In this document: positions 40,764 through 45,976 of the stretch, in pieces | How positions within the stretch are numbered: the stretch's first letter is position 1 | Layout: each line of letters starts with the position of its first letter | Source: JBIOWF01 sp044868295 | GTDB lineage: Bacteria; Actinomycetota; Actinomycetes; Streptosporangiales; Streptosporangiaceae | Length of the DNA stretch: 45,976 bases | Direction: 5' to 3' | Assembly: GCA_044868295.1 (NCBI GenBank) | Contig: JBIOWF010000059.1 | Coordinates: 1 to 45,976 of the forward strand | The notes under the pieces: generated by a model | What the model saw: only the letters and a program-made list of their open reading frames with translations | Database searches by the model: none | Told to the model about the DNA's origin: nothing | Position numbers and translations under genes: made by a program

Positions 40764-43583
40764 CTACGTACCGTACGTGGGAAGCCGGGCGGCCAGCGCG
40801 GTTCGCGAGCAGACGCCCAGTTTGCCGAAGATCCTGGAGACGTGGGTTTCGACCGTCCGTTCGGAGAGCACCAGACGCGCGGCGATGGCCCGGTTGCTCA
40901 GGCCCGCCGCGACCAGTCCGGCGATCTCCGCCTCACGCCGGGTGAGCCCCTCAGTGCCCGCCCGTGGCCCGGGGGCGGTGCCGACCCGCTGGCCGAGCTT
41001 GCGCCGCAGCCGCTGGGCCTCCAGCAGCAACCGCGCGGCACCGGTGGCGGTGGCGACCTCCGCGGCGCGTTCCAGCAGCGCCAGGGCGGTGACGCGGTCC
41101 CCCGCCGCGGTGGCGGCGGTCGCGGCGATCACGAGTGCCCGCCCGCCGTTCACCACCGCGCCGACGTCGTCGAAGAGCCCCGCCGCGGTGACGGCCTGCT
41201 GGTGTGCCTGGGCCAGGGCCGTGGGTGTCCCCTTCGCGACCAGCAGTCGGCTCCCGGCCAGCAACGCGCTCGCCCGGCTGGCGGGGAGCTCGGGCGGGGC
41301 CGCCGCCTCCGCCTGCCGCATCCAGGACTCGGCCGCGTGGAGGTCGCCCCGGGCGAGGGCCGCGGCGGTGAGCATGTCGCAGATGCCCGCCCGATACTGG
41401 TACGCCACTAGGAGCATCGCCTCGGGGCCGCAGCGGAGAACCTCCCCGGCCGTCGGCGCGTCCTGCCGCTCTTCGAAAGCCGCCACGCCACAGATCAGGG
41501 CCGCGACGGGCTCCGCCCATGCGTTTTGTGGTTCGGCCGCGGCCCGCAGATCCCGCATCGCCGCCCGCGCCGCCGCGAAATCACCGCTTCGGCGGGCCGT
41601 CTCGGCCGCCGCCAGCAGGGACATCGCCAGTTGGGTCGGGCTCCGGCTCAGCCTGGACGCGTCAACGGCGTCCTCGGCCGCCTCCGTGGCCTCGGCCAAC
41701 CGGCCCAGCCACGCGAGCGTATGGCATCGCAGTGTGAGAAGGTCGGGCAGCACGTGGTTGTGACCGGTCGCCCTCGCGAGCTCCAGCCCCCGATCCAGAT
41801 GGCGGAGCGCGTCCGGAAAGCGATGTAGCGAGAACTCTGTCAGGCCGAGCTGCGCGGCCGCCTCCTGCCGCCGGGCCAGCTCACCGGTGCTCGCCCCGTC
41901 ATAGAGCCGGACCGCCCGCTCGAGCTCGCCGACCGCCGCGGTCGCCTCGCCCAAATTGACCCTGCAGTAGGCGCCCATCGCCAGGGCGGCCACCTGGTCG
42001 GCGATCTCACCGACCCGCACGGCGTGACGGTGGGACTCCTGAGCGGCGCGCAGGGCCGCCCCGAAGTCGTATTGGTCGATATGGCTGCCGGCCAGCTCCA
42101 GATGGAGCAGGACATCGCCGGGAAACCGCGCCCCTCCGGCCTCGATCTCCCGGCGTATGAGGGCATGAGCCTCCTGGTAACGGCCGGACATCCGCTCCGT
42201 TCGAGCGCACAGCGCCACGGCCTCCCGCCGGAGCGCGGCCTGCTCCGCTGCCGTCGCGCGCTCCCCCGACAGGTTGGAGAGCAATTCATGCAGCACCTCC
42301 CGGGCGGGCACGACCTCTCCCGACGTCAGAAGTGTCTTGGCCAGATCAAGGTGCGCAGTTGACTGGGCCGCGACGGCCTCGTCCGGCAACACGCGCAGGG
42401 CGCTGCGCAGGAGCTGGGCCGCCGCCGCGGGGGCCTGAGCCTGCTGGCGGCGCGCCGCCTCCAGCAGCAGCTCGGCCGCATGCCGATCCCCGGTCCGCGC
42501 CGATCGGGCCAGATGCGGCGCGAGCAGTCGCAACGGCGCCTGCCGGGCCCGCAGCTCGGCGAGCACCCGGGCATGCGCGCCGGCCTGCCAGAGCGGGTTC
42601 GTGGACGCGTACAGCGCGGAGCGCACCAGCGGATGCCGGAATTCCACCCGGTGGCTGAGCGGGTCGACACGCAGCAGATCCGCGGCGAACAGCTCGTCGG
42701 TGGCGGCGCTCACCACCGCCGGTTCCAGGTCGGCCGCGGCGGCCAGATATTCCAGTTCCAGTGGTTCCCCGAGCACGGCGGCCGCCCGAGCGGTCAGCCG
42801 GGCCTGCGTGGAGAGCCCGTCATATTCGGCGAGCAGACCGGCGAAGCCGTGCTCGCGTGTCCCCTCCCGCGCGAAGATCTCCAGGTACAGCGGGTTTCCG
42901 CCGCTTTCCTCGTACAGCCGCCCCTGGCGCAGGCGGCCCGCCGCGGGATCGATGAAACGCGCGGCCTCCTCGCGGGTGAGCGGCCCGAGCTGTATCCGCT
43001 CGGCCGGCATGCCGGTGGCCGGACCGGCCAGTGACACGGCCAGCGAGCCGGGCAGTTGCCGGCTTCGATAGGCGACGAGCATCGTGATCCGCCCCGCCGG
43101 TGGGCGTCGCAGCAGGTAACCGAGCAATTCGGCGGAGTCCCGATCAGCCCAGTGGAGATCATCCAGGACCAGGAGGAGCCCCCGGGCGCCGGCGAGCGCC
43201 TCCAACAGCCGCCGAACCGCCCGATAGGTGACATAACGCTCTGCGGCCAGACCACCCTGGACCCCATCTCCCGCCAGGGCCGGAAAGATCCGCGCCAGTT
43301 CGGAGAACCTGTCCTGAACGGGCCGGTCCAGCTCGGCGATTCGATCGTCCAAAGCCGCCACGAACACGCCGAAGGGCAGGTCGCCTTCGAACTCCCCCGA
43401 CCGGCCCGAGGCCACCGACCAACCGGCCTCCTCCGCCCGGCGGCACGCCTCCGCCGCCAATCTCGACTTGCCGATCCCGGGCTCCCCGATCAACTCGACC
43501 AGCGCGAACCCTTTTCCGCGTGCCGCGATCCGGTCCAGCGTGGACAGCTCTTCCACACGCCCAATGAGAACGCCGTCACCCAT
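40764..43583 (-). CDS. LuxR-family large ATP-binding regulator (LAL type)
   Basis: 939 aa. The N-terminal STAND-like ATPase has Walker A GEPGIGKS (about 34-41) and Walker B LLLVLDDLHWAD (about 138-149). A long helical, TPR-like middle follows (about 330-840). The C-terminal LuxR HTH reads LTRREAEIAGLVAAGLSNRA, then TVETHVSRIFGKLGV. Such regulators activate secondary-metabolism or catabolic operons; the target is not visible here. The start ATG 43583 has no Shine-Dalgarno, and a TATTTA -10-like element ends 10 nt upstream, so the message may be nearly leaderless. Confidence 0.9.
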   Translation of the reverse strand: MGDGVLIGRVEELSTLDRIAARGKGFALVELIGEPGIGKSRLAAEACRRAEEAGWSVASGRSGEFEGDLPFGVFVAALDDRIAELDRPVQDRFSELARIFPALAGDGVQGGLAAERYVTYRAVRRLLEALAGARGLLLVLDDLHWADRDSAELLGYLLRRPPAGRITMLVAYRSRQLPGSLAVSLAGPATGMPAERIQLGPLTREEAARFIDPAAGRLRQGRLYEESGGNPLYLEIFAREGTREHGFAGLLAEYDGLSTQARLTARAAAVLGEPLELEYLAAAADLEPAVVSAATDELFAADLLRVDPLSHRVEFRHPLVRSALYASTNPLWQAGAHARVLAELRARQAPLRLLAPHLARSARTGDRHAAELLLEAARRQQAQAPAAAAQLLRSALRVLPDEAVAAQSTAHLDLAKTLLTSGEVVPAREVLHELLSNLSGERATAAEQAALRREAVALCARTERMSGRYQEAHALIRREIEAGGARFPGDVLLHLELAGSHIDQYDFGAALRAAQESHRHAVRVGEIADQVAALAMGAYCRVNLGEATAAVGELERAVRLYDGASTGELARRQEAAAQLGLTEFSLHRFPDALRHLDRGLELARATGHNHVLPDLLTLRCHTLAWLGRLAEATEAAEDAVDASRLSRSPTQLAMSLLAAAETARRSGDFAAARAAMRDLRAAAEPQNAWAEPVAALICGVAAFEERQDAPTAGEVLRCGPEAMLLVAYQYRAGICDMLTAAALARGDLHAAESWMRQAEAAAPPELPASRASALLAGSRLLVAKGTPTALAQAHQQAVTAAGLFDDVGAVVNGGRALVIAATAATAAGDRVTALALLERAAEVATATGAARLLLEAQRLRRKLGQRVGTAPGPRAGTEGLTRREAEIAGLVAAGLSNRAIAARLVLSERTVETHVSRIFGKLGVCSRTALAARLPTYGT

Positions 43584-43670
43584 AGGAGCAAATTAAATAC
43601 CAAGAGTGACCATGCGTGGTCGTCGGATGCGGCCCCGACCAGCGAGGAGGCGGTGGACATCCAGACCGGA

Positions 43671-43781
43671 GCTCGTCGGCGGCGACAGCCGTACCCCCGG
43701 TCGTTGTGCAGGTGCGGCGACAGCCGCGATCGAGTCGCGGTGATGCCCCCCGGAACGACTCGGCGCTGCGGCGTCGACGTC
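43671..43781 (-). pseudogene. Decayed, rearranged leuA fragment
   Basis: The sequence from 43671 to about 43741 aligns with leuA 38823-38892, sharing long runs such as GGCGGCGACAGCCGTACC, GGTCGTTGTGC and CGATCGAGTCGCGGT, with single-base insertions that break the frame. From about 43737 to 43781 it continues with a more N-terminal part of leuA (39149-39207), sharing GCGGTGATGCCC, CGGCGCTGC and GCGTCGACGTCG. About 255 bp of leuA is missing at the junction. Orientation matches leuA. The remnant stops just before the stop codon of the dimethylargininase gene. It is non-functional. Confidence 0.72.
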
Positions 43782-43783
43782 GT

Positions 43784-44530
43784 CTAGTCGGGAATGAGCA
43801 CGCTCAGGCAGGTCACGCAGCCTTCGAGCTTCTCGAACTCGCTGATGTCGACGGTCACGACGTCGAGCCCTTGCTCCAGCAGGATGTCGGCCGTCTCCGG
43901 GGCCGACGCGGCCATCAGCACTCTGTTGCCGCCGAGGAGCACCACGTGCGCGCCCGACTCCTCCGGAGGCACCAGCAGGTCCGGGAGGTCGACGTAATCG
44001 GGGTCTCCGATGAGCGTGCCGTCGGGGAGCGCGGTGACGGCGGACTTCAGGTGCAGCACGCCGGTGAGTCCGACCGGCACGACCTTCTTCGCGGGCAGCG
44101 CGGCGGCCAGCTGGGCGATGCCCTCGTCGCTGGTCCGCGCCGACCTGCCGACGTAGATCGTGTCACCCACCTGCAGGACGTCGCCGCCGTCGAGAGTGCC
44201 CGGCTCGTCGATGGTCAGCACCGCGAGCCCCAGGTCCCGTACGGCTTTCGCGGTCCCGGCCACCTCGGGTCGCCGCTCGGGCGCCCCAGGACGGGTCAGT
44301 ACGGCGAGGTTGTCGCTGATCACGACGGTGTCCTCGACGAACGGGCTGTCGGGCAGCTCGTCGGCGGGCTCGACCTCGATCGTCCGCCAGCCGTTGTCGC
44401 GGAGGGCGGTGACGTAGGCGGCGTGCTGTCGCGCGGCGAGCGCGGCGTCGACAGGCTCACGCTCGATGTTGGTGACGATGCCGTCGGCCACCCGCGGCCC
44501 GGGCCGCCTTACCAGTGCTATTCCACCCAT
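43784..44530 (-). CDS. ddaH: Dimethylargininase (NG,NG-dimethylarginine dimethylaminohydrolase)
   Basis: 248 aa. Closer to classical DDAH than the gene at 27425. It has SPFVEDTVVI (substrate acid residues), DEPGTLDGGDVLQVGDTIYV, the catalytic His in VLHLKSAVTAL, and the catalytic Cys in EGCVTCLSVLIPD at the C-terminus, the same layout as mammalian DDAH (DGLLTCCSVLI). It hydrolyses methylated arginines to citrulline and methylamines. ATG 44530 has no strong ribosome site; a short CTATC/GATAG inverted repeat (44543-44554) lies in its upstream region. A leuA remnant begins right after its stop codon. Confidence 0.9.
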   Translation of the reverse strand: MGGIALVRRPGPRVADGIVTNIEREPVDAALAARQHAAYVTALRDNGWRTIEVEPADELPDSPFVEDTVVISDNLAVLTRPGAPERRPEVAGTAKAVRDLGLAVLTIDEPGTLDGGDVLQVGDTIYVGRSARTSDEGIAQLAAALPAKKVVPVGLTGVLHLKSAVTALPDGTLIGDPDYVDLPDLLVPPEESGAHVVLLGGNRVLMAASAPETADILLEQGLDVVTVDISEFEKLEGCVTCLSVLIPD

Positions 44531-44660
44531 GAGTCCCGATTTCTATCACGATAGTGTGGATCGAGGTGAAGGGGGCGGCCAACAAAAGCTTCGGCAGGGG
44601 ACCGTAGCCGTCAAGTGACAGGGGGAATGCCGTCCCTGACTCGTTTGCCTCTGTTCTGGA

Positions 44661-44682
44661 AGCGGCTTGGCGAGAAGCCGCT
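44661..44682 (+). promoter_or_regulatory. 8-bp hairpin upstream of the DUF2630 gene
   Basis: AGCGGCTT (44661-44668) pairs perfectly with AAGCCGCT (44675-44682), ending about 24 nt before the DUF2630 start. It may be a 5' leader structure or a weak terminator; its role is not clear. Confidence 0.4.
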
Positions 44683-44706
44683 CCCTTCGGAAAGCGGAAA
44701 AGTCAC

Positions 44707-44952
44707 ATGAAGGACAACGAGATCCTCGGCCGGATCAGCGAGCTCATCGACGAGGAGCACGTGCTGCGTGAGAGGCTGGCGGCGGGCGAGGTCGACTCGG
44801 AGGACGAGCACGCGCGGATCGCGTCGCTGGAGGACGCGCTCGACCAGTGCTGGGACCTGCTCCGGCAGCGCCGCGCCCGCCGAGACGCGGGCGAGGACCC
44901 CGACTACGCCGCCCCGCGCCCGGTTGACGAGGTCGAGGGCTACACGCAGTAG
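44707..44952 (+). CDS. DUF2630 family protein
   Basis: 81 aa, charged and helical, with EILGRISELIDEEHVLRERL, then DALDQCWDLLRQRRARR and the C-terminal DEVEGYTQ, matching the DUF2630 family of actinobacteria. No catalytic residues are obvious, and the family has no known function. ATG 44707 has a GGAAAAG ribosome site nearby. It stands alone between convergent or unrelated genes. Confidence 0.88.
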   Translation: MKDNEILGRISELIDEEHVLRERLAAGEVDSEDEHARIASLEDALDQCWDLLRQRRARRDAGEDPDYAAPRPVDEVEGYTQ

Positions 44953-45285
44953 GAACCCGTGCTTCGCGGCCTGTCGCAACGGCCCCACCGGCTCCCTGGA
45001 CGCCCACGGAGCGGCGTAACGATGCCGCCGGGAGAACGGTGGACTCACGGCGAGGAAGCGGTCGGCCATGCGCAAGGCCAGGTACACGCACTCACAGGGC
45101 GCGGCGAGGGCGAAGGCGTTCCGGCGTTCGATCGCTTCCTCATTTTCCATGGTAAATCGCCGCCCTGAGCCTTGGCCATGTGCGCCCGAAGGCCCGCCCG
45201 GCACCTCCGAAAGCCTGCCCGCCATCCTCGAAGGCCCGCCCGGTCCCCCCGAAGTCATGGCCCGGAACCTCTCGTAGCCGGCCGG
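44953..45285. repeat. Intergenic region with four imperfect 21-bp repeats
   Basis: 333 bp without a confident gene. Four contiguous 21-bp units occupy 45187-45207, 45208-45228, 45229-45249 and 45250-45270, each opening with CGAA and mostly followed by GGCCCGCCC. On the minus strand, 45087-45150 encodes EEAIER and MADRFLA segments weakly resembling the urtE C-terminal region. It ends in the palindrome TAGCCGGCCGGCTA (45275-45288), which supplies the urtE stop. Confidence 0.6.
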
Positions 45286-45976
45286 CTACACCGCCAGGAG
45301 GCGGTGCACGTCCTCGCCCCGGAGGTCCGCGGCGAGACCTGAGCGGACGACATGACCGGCATCGAGGATCACGAACCTGTCGGCCAGCCGCATGGCCAGA
45401 TCGAGGTACTGCTCCACGAGCAGCATGGCCAGCCCGGCCGCGTGCAACCGCTCGATCGTCTCCTCGATCTCGATGATGATCGAGGGCTGGATGCCCTCGG
45501 TCGGCTCGTCCAGGATGAGCAGCTTGGGGCGGGTGACCAGGGTCCGGGCCATGGCGAGCTGTTGCTGCTGGCCACCCGAGAGGAACCCGGCCGGGCGCTT
45601 CAGCAGCGGCTTCAGCCGGGGAAAGATCTCCAGGGCCTCCTCGACGGCGGAGGCGTCCTTGTGCGGGGCCGCCTCCAGCGCCACCTGGAGATTCCCCATC
45701 ACGCTGAGCTGCGGAAACGTCTCGTGGCCCTGCGGCACATAGCCCATGCCGAGCCGTACCCGCTCATGCGGCCGCAGGCGCGTGACGTCCTGGCCCTCGA
45801 AGGTCACCGAGCCGCCGCTCGCGGGGAGCAGCCCCATGACGGTGTTGAGCAGGGTCGTCTTGCCCACCCCGTTGTGGCCCATCACGCAGACGAGCTGCCC
45901 AGCGGAGACTTCCAGAGAGACCCCGAAGAGCACCCGTGCCGTGCCGTACCCGGCGTCGAGTTCGTCAACGGACAGC
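45286..45976 (-). CDS. urtE: ABC transporter ATPase UrtE (urea/branched-chain amino-acid type; start at window edge)
   Basis: About 230 codons, nearly full length. The first codon's last base is position 45976, so the start lies just outside. Walker A is GHNGVGKTT, the signature is LSGGQQQQLAMAR, Walker B is LLILDEPTEGIQPS, and the D-loop and switch region reads LLVEQYLDLAMRLADRF. The EGIQPS and EQYLD forms match UrtE, the second ATPase of urea ABC transporters (urtABCDE), more closely than LivF, but LivF cannot be excluded without the neighbours outside the window. The gene ends in a palindrome that also carries its stop codon. Confidence 0.82.
   Translation of the reverse strand, partial: LSVDELDAGYGTARVLFGVSLEVSAGQLVCVMGHNGVGKTTLLNTVMGLLPASGGSVTFEGQDVTRLRPHERVRLGMGYVPQGHETFPQLSVMGNLQVALEAAPHKDASAVEEALEIFPRLKPLLKRPAGFLSGGQQQQLAMARTLVTRPKLLILDEPTEGIQPSIIIEIEETIERLHAAGLAMLLVEQYLDLAMRLADRFVILDAGHVVRSGLAADLRGEDVHRLLAV

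Noticed and set aside
39652..41763. 703-codon plus-strand open frame
   Set aside because: It is antisense to the amidase and LAL regulator genes, has no recognisable domain, and is low-complexity Arg/Pro/Ala-rich, as expected for a GC-bias shadow.
44611..45258. Minus-strand 215-codon frame across the DUF2630 gene
   Set aside because: It runs antisense through DUF2630 and shows no domain; only a short part (45087-45150) weakly recalls urtE, which is reported as a possible relic.
45068..45277. 69-codon plus-strand frame with heptad-like EGPPGTS units
   Set aside because: It arises from the 21-bp repeats; no ribosome site or conservation could be supported.

Overview
The window is high-GC DNA that is almost entirely coding. 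It fits an actinomycete, most likely a Streptosporangiales or Streptomyces-like genus. The signs are GTG starts, GTGA/ATGA gene overlaps, AfsR/SARP and LAL-type regulators, a DUF5753 regulator, and a znuA-znuC-znuB-zur / glyS / uppS / recO / leuA neighbourhood that, from memory, resembles the Streptomyces coelicolor core chromosome. I place it no finer than that. No tRNA, rRNA or CRISPR array was seen.

Layout. 1-5317: the 5' part of pyruvate phosphate dikinase (minus) diverges from an orphan cytochrome b. Two sites closely matching the DasR operator (dre) lie between them. A secreted TAP-like hydrolase follows. 5330-8528: a complete zinc uptake operon, znuA-znuC-znuB-zur (minus), under a promoter overlapped by a Zur box, with a 5 x 16 bp tandem repeat between znuA and znuC. 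8578-13363: housekeeping genes (glyS, uppS, recO) mixed with small conserved proteins.

13619-15327: a stand-alone IscB element. A highly structured non-coding region (candidate omega RNA / HEARO) is followed by an IscB nuclease with all RuvC and HNH residues present and no tnpA beside it. Its 3' end hairpin lies inside the iscB coding sequence, and its stop codon overlaps the start of the next host gene, a CDP-alcohol phosphatidyltransferase. 15324-17623 is that membrane lipid gene pair.

17693-24422: a hemerythrin-like protein, then a 1196-aa AfsR/SARP ATPase regulator followed by an MMPL exporter. 24696-32768: DUF5753 and LysR regulators, then an arginine/ornithine module (Lrp, a dimethylargininase-like hydrolase, rocD), a PhoD-like phosphatase and glutamate dehydrogenase. 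A second, distinct dimethylargininase lies at 43784-44530. 33045-35763: an oxidoreductase/epimerase pair divergent from a TetR gene, with twin palindromic operators between. 35954-37624: a membrane Ser/Thr kinase.

37886-39764: leuA with a newly noticed Leu-rich 14-codon leader ORF and a 12-bp stem, apparently a leaderless attenuation control region. After an endolysin-like amidase and a LAL regulator, a decayed, rearranged fragment of leuA sits at about 43671-43781. The window ends in DUF2630 and the ATPase urtE of a urea/branched-chain amino-acid type ABC transporter.

The strongest candidates for a second look are the solo IscB/omega RNA locus, the leuA leader and its remote pseudogene copy, the dre pair beside an orphan cytochrome b whose Qo motif is altered, and the start-codon-bearing repeat at the N-terminus of uppS.
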